This document shows positions 35,900 to 48,004 of a stretch of DNA of 64,000 bases, one piece after another; position 1 is the stretch's first letter; each line of letters opens with the position of its first letter. The DNA is taken from contig OX246741.1 in assembly GCA_945910005.1 (NCBI GenBank), forward strand, positions 2,935,946-2,999,945, read 5' to 3'. The translations under genes and the position numbers were made by a program. The notes under the pieces were generated by a model that saw nothing but the letters and a program-made list of their open reading frames with translations, had not been told where the DNA came from and did no database searches. The stretch comes from Isoperla grammatica (Eukaryota; Arthropoda; Insecta; Plecoptera; Perlodidae).

Positions 35900-38280
35900 C
35901 GGTTTAGCTGTAAAATGCAATTATAAATTGATCCCAAGGCAGCCACTAGTGTAGTATGGGAGTCTAGTGAGGGTGCCTGTGTGATGCCAGAATAAGCCCC
36001 GTTTCCCTCTACGATGCACGGTTTAGCTGTAAAATGCAATTAAAATTGGATCCCAAGGCAGACACTAATGTGGTATGGGAGTCTAGTGAGGGTGCCCGTG
36101 TGATGCCAGAATAAGCCCCGTTTCCCTCTACGATGCACGGTTTAGCTGTAAAATGCAATTAAAATGTGATCCCAAGGCAGCCACTAGTGTTGAATGGGAG
36201 TCTAGTGAGGGTGCCCGTGTGATGCCAGAATAAGCCCCGTTTCCCTCTACGATGCACGGTTTAGCTGTAAAATGCAATTAAAATTGGATCCCAAGGCAGA
36301 CACTAATGTGGTATGGGAGTCTAGTGAGGGTGCCCGTGTGATGCCAGAATAAGCCCCGTTTCCCTCTACGATGCACGGTTTAGCTGTAAAATGCAATTAA
36401 AATGTGATCCCAAGGCAGCCACTAGTGTTGTGTGGGAGTCTAGTAAGGGTTCCCGTGTGATGCCAGAATAAGCCCCGTTTCCCTCTACGATGCATGGTTT
36501 AGCTGTAAAATGCAATTAAAAATGGATCCCAAGGCAGCCACTAGTGTTGTATGGGAGTCTAGTGAGGGTGTCTGTGTGATGCCAGAATAAGCCCCGTTTC
36601 CCTCTACGATGCACGGTTTAGCTGTAAAATGCAATTAAAATTGGATCCCAAGGCAGACACTAATGTGGTATGGGAGTCTAGTGAGGGTGCCCGTGTGATG
36701 CCAGAATAAGCCCCGTTTCCCTCTACGATGCACGGTTTAGCTGTAAAATGCAATTAAAATGTGATCCCAAGGCAGCCACTAGTGTTGAATGGGAGTCTAG
36801 TGAGGGTGCCCGTGTGATGCCAGAATAAGCCCCGTTTCCCTCTACGATGCACGGTTTAGCTGTAAAATGCAATTAAAATTGGATCCCAAGGCAGACACTA
36901 ATGTGGTATGGGAGTCTAGTGAGGGTGCCCGTGTGATGCCAGAATAAGCCCCGTTTCCCTCTACGATGCACGGTTTAGCTGTAAAATGCAATTAAAATGT
37001 GATCCCAAGGCAGCCACTAGTGTTGTGTGGGAGTCTAGTAAGGGTTCCCGTGTGATGCCAGAATAAGCCCCGTTTCCCTCTACGATGCATGGTTTAGCTG
37101 TAAAATGCAATTAAAAATGGATCCCAAGGCAGCCACTAGTGTTGTATGGGAGTCTAGTGAGGGTGTCTGTGTGATGCCAGAATAAGCCCCGTTTCCCTCT
37201 ACGATGCACGGTTTAGCTGTAAAATGCAATTAAAATTGGATCCCAAGGCAGACACTAATGTGGTATGGGAGTCTAGTGACGGTGCCCGTGTGATGCCAGA
37301 ATAAGCCCCGTTTCCCTCTACGATGCACGGTTTAGCTGTAAAATGCAATTAAAATGTGATCCCAAGGCAGCCACTAGTGTTGTATGGGAGTCTAGTGAGG
37401 GTTCCCGGGTGATGCCAGAATAAGCCCCGTTTCCCTCTACGATGCACTGTTTAGCTGTAAAAAGCAGTTAAAGATTGATCCCAAGGCAGCCACTAGTGTT
37501 GAATGGGAGTCTAGTGAGGGTGCCCGTGTGATGCCAGAATAAGCCCCGTTTCCCTCTTCGGTGCACGGTTTAGCTGTAAAATGCAATTAAAATCTGATCC
37601 CAAGGCAGCCACTAATGTGGTATGGGAGTCTAGTGAGGGTGCCCGTGTGATGCCAGAATAAGCCCCGTTTCCCTCTACGATGCACGGTTTAGCTGTAAAA
37701 TGCAATTTAAATCTGATCCCAAGGCAGCCACTAGTGTTGTATGGGAGTCTAGTGAGGGTTACCGTGTGATGCCAGAATAAGCCCTGTTTCCCTATACGAT
37801 GCACGGTTTAGCTGTCAAATGCAATTAAAAATGGATCCCAAGGCAGCCAGTAGTGTTGTATGGGAGTCTAGTGAGGGTGCCCGTGTGATGCCAGAATAAG
37901 GGCCCGTTTCCCTCTACGATGCACGGTTTAGGTGTAAAATGCAATTAAAAATGGTTTCCAAGGCAGCTACTAGTGTTGTATGGGAGTCTAGTGAGGGTGC
38001 CCGTGTGATGCCAGAATAAGGGCCCGTTTCCCTATACGATGCACGGTTTAGCTGTCAAATGCAATTAAAAATGGATCCCAAGGCAGCCAGTAGTGTTGTA
38101 TGGGAGTCTAGTGAAGGTGTCTGTGTGATGCCAGAATAAGCCCCGTTTCCCTCTACGATGCACGGTTTAGCTGTAAAATGCATTTATAAATTGATACTAA
38201 GGCAACCACTAGTGTTGTATGGGAGTCTAGTGAGGGTGCCTGTGTGATGCCAGAATAATCCCTGTTCGCCTCTTCGTTCC
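35893..38280. repeat. 119-bp satellite array, about 20 monomers
   Basis: ACGATGCACGG recurs every 119 bp (36011, 36130, 36249 and onward). Monomers contain TTTAGCTGTAAAATGCAATT, GATCCCAAGGCAG, GGGAGTCTAGTGAGGG and GTGATGCCAGAATAAG. Variable sites cluster in the middle (TTGGAT..GACACTAATGTGG against GTGAT..CCACTAGTGTTG). The period is not a multiple of three, so frames rotate and the 97-codon minus-strand frame is spurious. Edge monomers (35.9, 37.4-38.28 kb) are more diverged than central ones, the usual sign of turnover by unequal exchange. Confidence 0.95.
36012..37201. repeat. 595-bp higher-order repeat, two full copies
   Basis: Five successive monomers with variant order A-B-A-C-D (36012-36606) are followed by five with the same order and the same private changes (36607-37201). 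Marks include GTTGAATGG in B, GTGTGGGAGTCTAGTAAGGGTT in C (split across the middle) and GATGCATGG plus GTGTCTGTG in D. By eye the two copies are identical or nearly so. A third copy begins with an A monomer at 37202, then breaks down. Confidence 0.85.
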
Positions 38281-39460
38281 GCATTTGTTAGGTACATCTT
38301 TACCTAAACATAATCCGTGAACATATAGATCTATTATAGTTTTTTTGTTTGTTTTTCATTGGGATATTTTAATTATTTCATATAGTTTTCTAAATATGTG
38401 TATTGCTTATTATATTCATTCCTATATTTTCAAAACTATTACAGTTTTAAGTGACTTTATTGAGCGATACTTAGGGCTACAAACTGTAAATGTGTCCTAT
38501 GTGGCCTTAAACTTACTGATGCTTTATTGTTTGTTTTAGATGTGTAGTGTACACCAGTCTACCAAGTGATGCATATTATACAAAACACGGTATATGAGAT
38601 GTGACGTAATGTTTGGCTGGCTGTATTCTGATTGGCTAAACATTCAGTGTATCCAGCTAGTAATGTTTGACAGTCACATCAAGAATGCGTGTCTTTCATT
38701 TAGATAATCGACACTGACAAAGTAAGCGCTGACCGCTGTATATAATGTAACTACTCTACTTCTGTTATCGGTATTTCATTTTTTGTATCCATCCATTTGA
38801 TGATGAATAGGGAAGTTGCATGTGTTTGTTTTTGTATTATTCTGCCAGATTATGATAACTTGTATAAATACATACATATTTCAGCTTGATTTCTTAGAAG
38901 GGATTTTAATTTATACAACTAGCTTAAAGTTTCGCCCATATTTATGCCAGGGAAAAGGCCGGAGTATAACGTCACTTACATGATTGTGTAAGTGTCTAGT
39001 ACTAATCAAAATACCGCATATCAAAAATCAACCAAAAACAATAATACTTGTGTAATGTGTTGAATTTGTCAACGCAGAAAAATCTACAGTAAACTAACTA
39101 TTCACATACACAAAAGCTATACTTAAATATTTTTCCTTAATGTTATTTCCATTCATTATCTTTCTTGATTATATAAACAAATTACACATCTGTTTTAGCT
39201 ATCACATTATGCTTTTTTGAAACGCTTTATGTCAAGAATGACACTTAACAAAACCTTTTAATACCACTCTCAAATATAATTTAATCATCTATTTGATGTG
39301 TTTTTTAATGCAACTAATTTACATAATACTTCGCCATTCACACTTATTTAATTCCGTGCATCTTTCCGCTCTATAACCCTGACTTCACGCATCCCGCTTC
39401 AAATAACTGTCATCAAACGCACACGTTCGCTGCCTAACAAGGCGTCAGGTCGACAGTTGG
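38281..39460. other. Unannotated AT-rich DNA
   Basis: AT-rich; TGACGTAA-type half sites at 38600 and 38963. No gene or RNA recognised. Confidence 0.55.
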
Positions 39461-39462
39461 CC

Positions 39463-39524
39463 CGTCTGTCTGTCTGTATGTATGTATGTCTGTCTGTCTG
39501 TCTGTCTGTCTGGCTGGCTGGCTG
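39463..39524. repeat. Compound (TCTG)/(TATG)/(GCTG) microsatellite
   Basis: TCTG units, then TATG, then TCTG again, then GGCT, showing tetranucleotide drift within one array. Confidence 0.9.
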
Positions 39525-39529
39525 TTTTT

Positions 39530-40780
39530 AGGCCACGTTGTCGCAACAGCTGCAGGAAATATACCATCATGGTCACTGAAAACACAACCGTATCATTTCA
39601 GGACCAGAATAATTCAGCAACGCCTTCAAAACCGTAAATGATACAAACACGAAACTTTCCACACACAAAAAACACTAAATAAGTTATTAGGATTGTAAAA
39701 TTGATGTTTCTCATTGGGATATATTGAACACGAGATACAAATTTCGAAAATGTTCCATTTCTTTGAGTTCTCTGGTGTTGGTGTAATTGTTTCCTGTTTG
39801 TTCCGTGTAGACCGCAGCGCCATATGGTGTATTGGCATTATAGCACGTTATGGGCTTGTTAGGTGTAAAGATGCGCAAGGGAGGGATGATATGATACTCG
39901 ACATTAGACCGAGGGTCAGAATAGAGGGTAATTAGCCAATCTGCGAGTTGTAAAAGCGGGTTTATAGGAAGTTTCGGAAATGTGACGTAATGCATGAACA
40001 ATGTAGAGGATTGGTTGGGTTCGTCTCATTTTATAGTAATATCTTTAAAACACTAGAACGTTTGAGAAACTGGATTGGACGAGCTACAAATAAAAACAAA
40101 CAATACGGTTGTTATTTGGGAACTAAATCCTTGAATTTATTCCCAAAGTAACAAGGAACGTCAGTAACGACTGGAATGTATGAAACTTTTCAAATAGGCT
40201 TCTTACTTCTCTCTAAACTACATCGCTATTTAAACCACTTTTCAATATGTTCTAAAGCGTTTAAACGTATTTCTACAAAACCAACATTTCGCGTTGTTAA
40301 AATAGTAAGCTGAGATAACTCGCAGCTTCGAGTATGGCTATCACTTGTTTTTCGATGTCTTTGATGGAGAGATGCTAGATGTTGTGTGTTAGGGGTGTGG
40401 AGACGGGAGAGTGCGTCACTCAAGTTGTTGGGATCCATTCCAGTGTTGACACAAATTCTGCATGAACTGTAACACACTAGTTCCTTGAACTACTTCAATT
40501 CAATTAATCAAACAATGTCACTTTATTGCTTTAAAGATGGGCTGTAAGAAAAATAACACCACAGCTATCTTAGCAGGAAATTGCTGTCGAAAAATGTTAA
40601 AATCCTTAATAACACACGTGTAAAGCCGAATACAAAATAAAACAATAACGAAGGTGAGGCGTGGTTGAAAGAATTAAAAGATGTTAAGCGTCCCTTCATT
40701 CATCCAGAGAAAAACAGGAAATTATAAATTCAATTAAACGTGAGATCGCAATCAGACGTATATGAAGCGTGAAATTATAT
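39530..40780. other. Unannotated AT-rich DNA
   Basis: Short overlapping frames on both strands (39626-40001) with no recognisable motif. It contains one copy of the GTAACGACTGGAATG motif at 40163-40177. Confidence 0.45.
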
Positions 40781-41000
40781 CATCACCTGTTTTCACGGAA
40801 AACGCGCCACATTGTGGCGAAACTCAATCAGTCGGTAATGGCCTTAAAATCACCTTTGATAAAGACATAAATAACAATCAAGCGCGAAGATTGTGCTTTG
40901 ATAGGTCCCATAATAGTCGTTAATGGAAGCAATTTCGACGCTGCCGGTAAACGACCCGCCCACAACTCATCGATTTTCGGGGTGTTATGGAAACTGGTTT
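40780..41000. promoter_or_regulatory. Candidate enhancer-like element
   Basis: A GC-balanced patch between AT-rich flanks. It has a 15-bp palindrome, CGCCACATTGTGGCG (40805-40819), and two TCF/LEF-type CTTTGAT sites (in CACCTTTGATAAAG at 40851-40864, and GTGCTTTGATAGG near 40894). A TCGTTAATGG homeodomain-like core and a GTAAACGACCCGCCCAC stretch follow. Clustering of known binding cores is seen; enhancer function is inference and there is no neighbouring gene in the window. Confidence 0.25.
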
Positions 41001-43135
41001 AGACATTATTATTAATATGGATTTTATAATTTCCTTTGTTGCTCTTTATAATTTTAGGGTTGATTGTCGGATGCTGACTCACTATCAAACCCTTTGTAAA
41101 GTCGCTCTTCTTTCGAGCACGCGGTAATCAATTCAGTTTGCCGTTAGGATTGCCTGCTGGAGGGTGCTGGTAAGTAATTGATCTGCTGTTCCCCTCTTCA
41201 GGTGACTAATTATAGGTACCTACATAGGAGCAGAGTGGGGCATGGTCGAGAATACATGGATTTCAAATCTTTTGTATTACCAAATATTTTGGACATCGAA
41301 CATTTGAACAGTGCAACTATATCCAGTCACCTGAAACCCTGGGCACATCATGGTAAAACTATTATACACCCTACAGCAGCAATTCTTAGAAAAATTTGTA
41401 TTTTACTACGGTAACAATATCAAATAAATCAATTAACTGCTGACCACTGAAAACGGCTGAAGTAAGTATGAAGAAAGCCTCTATCGCAACCTGTGTGGTA
41501 TTCGTGTGCAGATAGGCTCTGTAGGTATATTAAGCCACGGCGCTTAGTTCCTCGCTCCAGCACAGAAGCAAATCACGGTCCATCATCCAATGAAGAATGT
41601 AACTAGTTATATTCTGGACTAGGGCTACTATTTTTTATTCATTTTGTCCATATTATGCATGAATACGAGACTGAAACATCGATTTAAACGGCAACTGCCG
41701 AGCTGTCGTAGCAGACAGGGATATGATAAATCGTTCTGTCTCCCTGGTCAAAATCGATGTGTGTAATTGAGTGCGTAGTCAGTAAATACACACTGCATTT
41801 TTAAAGACCCTTTGTACAGTATGTATCCATGAAACACAGTGAATTCAAGAACCAAACAATATTGTTAATGTCGTTGAATGCAAAACAAAAACATTGCCGA
41901 CAAAATGTTGAACACGCGTTTGTTACACTGTTACACTATCTTCAATGAAGGTGTTTGTAGTTTACTATTGCTTTATCGCAGAGTTTTAAGTGTATTACAC
42001 TCTTTGCAGATTTGTAGTTATATGTTTCTTTTACAAAACTAAGAAGAATTCTATTTATGTACTTTCTAATATAATACACTAGTCACACAAAATATAATAT
42101 GAAGGAGTAAAGAAGACAGAAGTTTTATAGTGTCAATTCAGAAGAACGTTTTGACAAGGCTTGATTTACGGTTATCGCAATACAAGTTGTAGAAATCCCT
42201 TCTGAGTTGATGTTATGTTCACTCACACCGTGAGGTAATGTTAGGTCATCGCACTTTGCATTATTCATACGATGCTCGGCGGACGAATATGGCAAAAGGA
42301 AGTATTTTCAAGTGTTTACGACTAAATCCCACTTACTCGCATCTCATCACCGGGCATGAGTCGATAGTTTCACACATTGGGTCTTCAGCTTGAACACAAC
42401 ACAACATGACCAACATGTTGTTGAATCCTCATTGCACGCTGATCATATCCTAAGGATATCTTGACAACGGTACATAATGCACAAAAGTGATAAATAATAT
42501 GCCAGTGGATGTCTCGTAAGAACCACTAACTGGATTTATTTAATGCCTATCGTATTCAAAAAACTTATCTACAAGGAAAAACACTTAATGCAACTTTACA
42601 ATAAAATTATTATAAACCAGGAAAAATCCCAGAACAACACAATTTAATTTAAAAACAATTTCTATAGAAAAAACGAACAAGAAAATTAAAAAATAATTGA
42701 GAAAACCATTAGAAATTATATACATTTAAATTTAATGAAATAAACACTGAGAACTAATATTACAAATTATTTAATTTGATTCAAAATAGCAACAGTAACG
42801 ACTGCAATATTCGAAACTTACTTGATCCAGTTTGTAGCTTCCACTGAACAACATCTAAGATTTGAATCAGTTCTTCAGTGTCGTCAAGTTATTACTGAAA
42901 CACGTCCACTTCGCCAGGTTATAATATTAGTCCTGTGTCCCTCACTGCATGTTTTACGAACCAACACAGATAAAAGCTACCATCATCACACAATTCCCTC
43001 GCGGTCAAAACAAGAGGTTTTCAGTTTTCCACAGCCTTAGGTAACAACCAAGCTCGTTATCATTCCTCCCTTTTTATTCGGTGAAAAAACTCAACTATTA
43101 ATAACCGTATTTTGTGGCGCGCGAGGCTGTGGTTT
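41001..43135. other. Unannotated AT-rich DNA
   Basis: AT-rich. It holds a GTAACGACTGCAATATT motif copy (42795-42811), and a TGTTCCCCTCTTCAGG stretch (41188-41204) that matches one at 4380. No gene recognised. Confidence 0.45.
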
Positions 43136-43140
43136 TGTTC

Positions 43141-43163
43141 GGGGGGGGGGGGGGGGGGGGGGG
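43141..43163. repeat. Poly-G tract (23)
   Basis: Twenty-three consecutive G, the longest mononucleotide run of G:C in the window. Confidence 0.9.
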
Positions 43164-43400
43164 CGAATCAACTCTTCCTCACCTTTGCTGTTCGGCGATT
43201 TTATCGCAGGAGCCGGGTTATGATTCCTTATGTCGATTACAGCGGGTACAGCCGACCCGGTAAGCGGGCTGCTTATTGATATCTCCAACAGGCGAGGAAC
43301 ATTGATGTGCGCCGTCGTGCAGGAGGGGGGGGGGGGGGGGGGGCTGCGGGAGCCGACACAGTACGATAACCCGGGACGATTACACGGATAGTAGCTGCCA
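43164..43400. other. GC-rich segment between two poly-G tracts
   Basis: About 160 bp of GC-richer DNA lies between G tracts at 43141-43163 and 43325-43343. Both minus-strand frames through it owe their Pro-rich parts to the tracts and have no recognisable domain. Confidence 0.4.
43325..43343. repeat. Poly-G tract (19)
   Basis: Nineteen consecutive G, about 180 bp from the 23-G tract. Confidence 0.9.
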
Positions 43401-43619
43401 TATGTTGTTTTAGTATTAGAAATCGCCATGTGTTGTTTTCGGTAAACGGTTCTAATGCAGATATAAAATGGGCGTTGTTGAGTGATGTGTAGAATGATTG
43501 CAGCGACGCATTGAGGGACTTGCAAATCAGTAGCTCGCAATATTCGAGCGATTCCTGAGTTCGCTTCAAAATATTGAAAAATATCTCAACAGAGTTCGTT
43601 TCGTATAAGCTAAACAATG

Positions 43620-45620
43620 AATTTAAAAACTTTCAAATCTTACAATTGTTAAATTTTTATTTCTGTAATCTGCTTTAATAATTTTAATTATTGAAATGAC
43701 AAACGTAACGACTGCAATATTTGACAGTTTTGTAATTCATAGCTAAGCTGATGGAAAACGAAACTCCGCGTAGGAATCATCTTTTAATTATCTTGAAACG
43801 TTAACTAATAAGCGAGTTAGATCCCAGTACCCTTAAATTGGAAATATGTAACGTAGGTGTATCAAAATGATAGTAAACCTTTTATATCCGCATAGAGACT
43901 TCAATACAAAATGAGAAATGATGTGTCTTGTAAATTAATAAACTCTTTGGCTGTAAAGCTGTGGTGGTATTATCTTGTGATAAACCTCGTTTCTTAATTC
44001 TTATGTATGACTCTATAGAAAGCTCCGGTATTCCATCGTAAACTGTTTCCATTTTAATCTACTTCGTTGCAATTTTTACCGCCGTCATTTTTCCACTCTG
44101 CCACTCTGTCTGTTGTAAGAGCTCTCATTCATAACTAGTATATCTATAGTATATACTAGTACACTATATACATAACTACATCACTTTATACTATATACAT
44201 CAGAGGAGAATATTTTCATTGGAATACCCATACGATATGATAATAGCTATTATAGTGTATTATAGATGATCTTATTTTGGTGTGGTTACAGATAAAACAA
44301 CTTACATTTTCGAACCTAGCATTTTGTATATTGTTTTTGTTCTTTTGTTATGTTACACATGTGAACGACAAGTGTGGGGATAAACCTATCACTATGATTA
44401 TTTTGATCGATTCGTTTCGATGGATACACTATAAATATATAGCTAACCAAATCTCTGAGCTCCGTGATTTAACCTAAGAACACGTTTCATACACATCAAC
44501 CATATGGAACTATTCACATGGGATTTAAACATCTTCCTCTCACTCACACCAGCAACACAGTGTTGTTAAACTGTTATTGCAGAATTACATCGACCGAGAA
44601 GAACTTAACAAGTGACGTATTAAAAAAGTAGTGTATTAGAAATAAAGGCAACAGAAGAACACAAATTATGACAGAAACTTACAAAGTCAATCTTAAAAGT
44701 CACAGTAAAAACTGTTCCACATTGTATTTTTATTATGAAGTGTATATAATGTGTAATTTATGTACTTTTTATAAAGTACTGTTGCTAGAACCAATAGCAT
44801 CTTTCTCATCGGTGCTCTTCGACCCAACTGATACTTATTATGCTGTTAATGCCACTTAATGCCACTTAATACCACTTAATACTAAATAAATATAAGAAAA
44901 CTAGACAGTCGATTAGCTCGTGTAGAAATTGAACTATGTACACGAATCACAATGTGAACTTTCACAATGTAAAATTATCATCAATGATTACATCTTTTTC
45001 TGGTACAATCAGATCGTTATAATTAATTTCCATGCAGTTTTTACGATTTTAAACTGTTGACAACTGGCATCAACTTTGTACATGCTCACCCAAATATGGT
45101 ACGTGTATGAGATTCTCGGGGCAGTTATATCATATCTTATCACCACTCCGCATGGGTTCGAATCTTATACTTGAATTAATCTTTGTCATATTATCCATTA
45201 CATATTGAGTTCCAGTCACAACGTGATTTAAAACTTAAAACTTAGCTTTCAGTTGGCTACATTGTTTTGTGCTTGTGAACTACTTGCACGCCATGTGTAA
45301 TTATAACCGTCAATACTGTATTTGGCGTTGACCTCAGCTCAACGAACACATTATTACACTGTCAGCACCCTTAACAGCTCTTCTAATAACAGGCTTGAAT
45401 GCAATGTGCTACACTCCATCCATGAGTTATGTGTGTATTTAATATAATGACATTAATTCTCAACAACATGTTATAATCATAAACTCTACAGCATATTAAT
45501 TATTGTGTGCGAGCGAAAAGATTTGGTTCGTTCTTTGTTTTGCATACACACCTTATTGGGCAGTCTGTAGGCGACTGATGTTAGCTTATGTCACTTTTAA
45601 ATCTTTAATTTATCTGATGT
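43620..45620. other. Unannotated AT-rich DNA with small repeats
   Basis: Contains a GTAACGACTGCAATATT motif copy (43705-43721), an AT-rich palindrome ACTAGTATA...TATACTAGT (44134-44160) and a ten-bp repeat AATGCCACTT in about three to four copies (44848-44885). A B-box-like GGGTTCGAATCTT at about 45153 lacks a convincing A-box. No gene. Confidence 0.45.
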
Positions 45621-45835
45621 ACGGCCGTGATTCTGCCCGCTGATCGTAGGGAATTACGAGGGGAACAAGCCTTGACTCTGAAACGGTCTGGGCTAGTTGC
45701 CACCTTCCGACTCCCGAGCATCGGCCAGGGCTGCCCAAAGCCGAGGGGCGCCCTGTCACGTGCCCAGGGGGGGGGGGGGACTTCTAGGGGAGGGTTGCAA
45801 CGCCGCGCTCAAAGAGGTCTCGGCTCTCGGGAAGA
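45620..45835. other. Abrupt GC-rich island
   Basis: About 200 bp of clearly GC-rich sequence in AT-rich flanks, including a 13-G tract at 45767-45779. A plus-strand frame (45627-45887) runs through it, ending in VYFELTLKEEQKL, but I recognise nothing. I considered an rRNA fragment and could not place it in 18S or 28S. Confidence 0.4.
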
Positions 45836-45899
45836 AATGGAGCAAGTGTATTTTGAACTAACATTGAAGGAAGAACAAAAATTATAGAAATATATGTTT

Positions 45900-47650
45900 C
45901 TTTTCTAATAGTGGGGATCACGTTTATTTTTTTTAATTAAAAATGACTACAGTAACGAAGAAGGTGACTAATAATTACAAAAATGTGTTTTAATTCCTTT
46001 GCTTTAAATAGTTTTAATTCAAACAAAATAAATAATGTTTAAAAACAAAAACCTACGGAAAGAAATGACAAACATAATAATTGCGGCATTAAAATGTTGT
46101 TATTCCAGTTTTTAGTTCTTATGAAACATTATGTTGGTTATAAATTCCAAAAAGAAAACTTTATAGTCCGAATGTTATAATATGTAAACCATGTACCAAC
46201 ATGAAACGCATTTCAGGTTTTCGTTATGACGGCCTCAATCTCCCATGATAGGTTGCCGTCAGTAGTAGTACTGTTGATGTGTAAAGAAACTAAAAACACA
46301 AATTAAAACCATTAATCCAACACAGTCATCACATTGAGATGTTTGGTTTGCCCAGCCCTGGTTTAGAGGCGAACTAGACCAGGCAGAGTTGGACCCAGTC
46401 ATTATACGGCGACTTGTAATGATGGGCTACTCTTTGAGGCCTGAGCCGCCTCACTCGATAATTACACTCCCTTGGGCTCGCCTATAGTGCGTTCACACTA
46501 GCATGGTGCACTAGCGGTGGTGTACAGCCACACACATCACCAAACAACCCTCCAGTTCTCGACGGACGCTCCACGTGGTCTATTTCAATAACGATATTCA
46601 CCGCAGGATTTCCCAATACCTGCTTGGCATTGTCCACTGAGTGATGTGCACCAACCGTGGTTGTAATGCGACCTCACCACGCCTGCCAACAGATGCGCTG
46701 ATAATATCTACATTACAGGAGGCATGAGAACGAGATTCAACTAGATTTAGGTTGGTAGTTGTCACATGCGTCACTTTACTATAACATTATCCATGACGGC
46801 AACACCTTGCAAGTTAACGCGACGAGACTTTAGAAGCTAAACGCATGATATCATAAGGTTACCTACGAACACAAGCTAAAAAACTTCAACAATGAGCGTA
46901 TTTGTAACCGATTTGTGTGTAAGTTTGTATTAACACAGATTTCCAAGTCATCAACATCCTTAATTTAATTCCCAGCATCTGATTTGTTATCAAAACTAGC
47001 AGATAGTTAAGGGATGCCACCATAATTTTGTGTTTTTTGCTTGAAGTTCACTGTTTTTGCAAAGTGCAGCTCTGTTATCGTATTGTTGCATATACAACAA
47101 AGCATATTTCGTGACTTGCAATGTTTCTAATTCCGGCCGCAGTGACAGGTGGCTCCATCTACCAAGAACTGGTCTGCCCGCAGAGGGAAGCTGAATCATT
47201 TTATCTAATCTATTGTGTAACAATTACTATTGGCCACTTTGCCGCAATTATCCGATCATCACTCGCTGGCAGGCTTTTGGTTGCGCTGGTCCTCCAAGTC
47301 TAAACCATGTTCAAGGATGGAACTATTACCAGATCGGAAAACGTTTCCCGCTTCTCACATGGTTGAAGTTATCGGTACCGGTAGATGAAGCAGGACTAAT
47401 AAATACAATATACAATGTGTGTGCGTGGTTTGAAACATGTAGGCTAAGTTCAGATGATAAGACCACCCTAAGAAATTTTGTTTTGTATGAAGGGAAATAA
47501 AAAGACTTGTTAGACCTGATATTATTGTTTTCACCATAGCAACAACCATTGTGAGACATGGTTGCCATGGTGAAACAAGTAAGTATAGTTTACTAACGAT
47601 GTTCATACTTTTGGTAGCCTACTAAAATACAAATTAATAAATTTGTCTAG
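45900..47650. other. Unannotated DNA
   Basis: AT-rich to 46300, then GC-balanced from 46340 to 46700. The latter has GTGCGTTCACACTAGCA (about 46489), reminiscent of DNA-transposon ends, but no inverted partner was found. Overlapping frames at 46996-47606 have no recognisable motif. Confidence 0.35.
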
Positions 47651-47659
47651 TATGGAGTC

Positions 47660-48002
47660 GTTTCTTAAAAGAGAAGGAAATGCAATTTCTACCTTCAATA
47701 CTTATCAAATCGCATTAGGAAAACATTCGTGACAGGACGGAAATTTACTATACTATGGCTATCTCACACTTTCAGTTTTGTAATTGTGTTTTTTTCGAGT
47801 AACTATTTTTAACTTGTAACTAAGAAACTTCTGTTCCTATTTTCCACAAAACCTAATGGCGTTCAATGAACATCGAAGCTTGTGAAACTTCAACTTGACA
47901 AACTCTTCGTTTGACCGTTATTATCGGGAGACACAAAACCAAACGAAAACCCTAAACTAGAGACATAAAAGTAGAATAAAAACGCTCGCTTAGTTATAGA
48001 CT
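47660..48002 (-). mobile_element. Truncated Helitron-like element, family B
   Basis: Shares with the 7.1-kb element ATGCAATTTCT, CTTATCAAATCGC, ATTCGTGAC.GGACG.AAATTTACTATA, GGCTATCTCACA, the TTCGTTTGACCG tail phrase and AACGCTCGCTTAG. On the minus strand it starts GTCTATAACTAAGCGAGCG, which parallels the GTCTATAGTTAGATGAGCG start of family A. The low-coordinate (3') part with the hairpin is missing, and only one of the two internal 135-bp units is present. Confidence 0.55.
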
Positions 48003-48004
48003 TA

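Noticed and set aside
37511..37804. 97-codon minus-strand frame with internal repeats
   Set aside because: It is the 119-bp satellite read through; 119 is not divisible by three, so the peptide repeat is not maintained.
4380..41204. TGTTCCCCTCTTCAGG shared at 4.38 and 41.19 kb as splice acceptors of duplicated exons
   Set aside because: Similarity stops within about 20 bases, and no open exon follows either site.
43091..43617. Proline-rich minus-strand frames of 114 and 149 codons
   Set aside because: The proline runs are the two poly-G tracts; the rest shows no domain, and the two frames overlap in different phases.
45627..45887. rRNA fragment or GC-rich gene
   Set aside because: I could not match it to any conserved 18S or 28S segment, and the frame has no recognisable domain.
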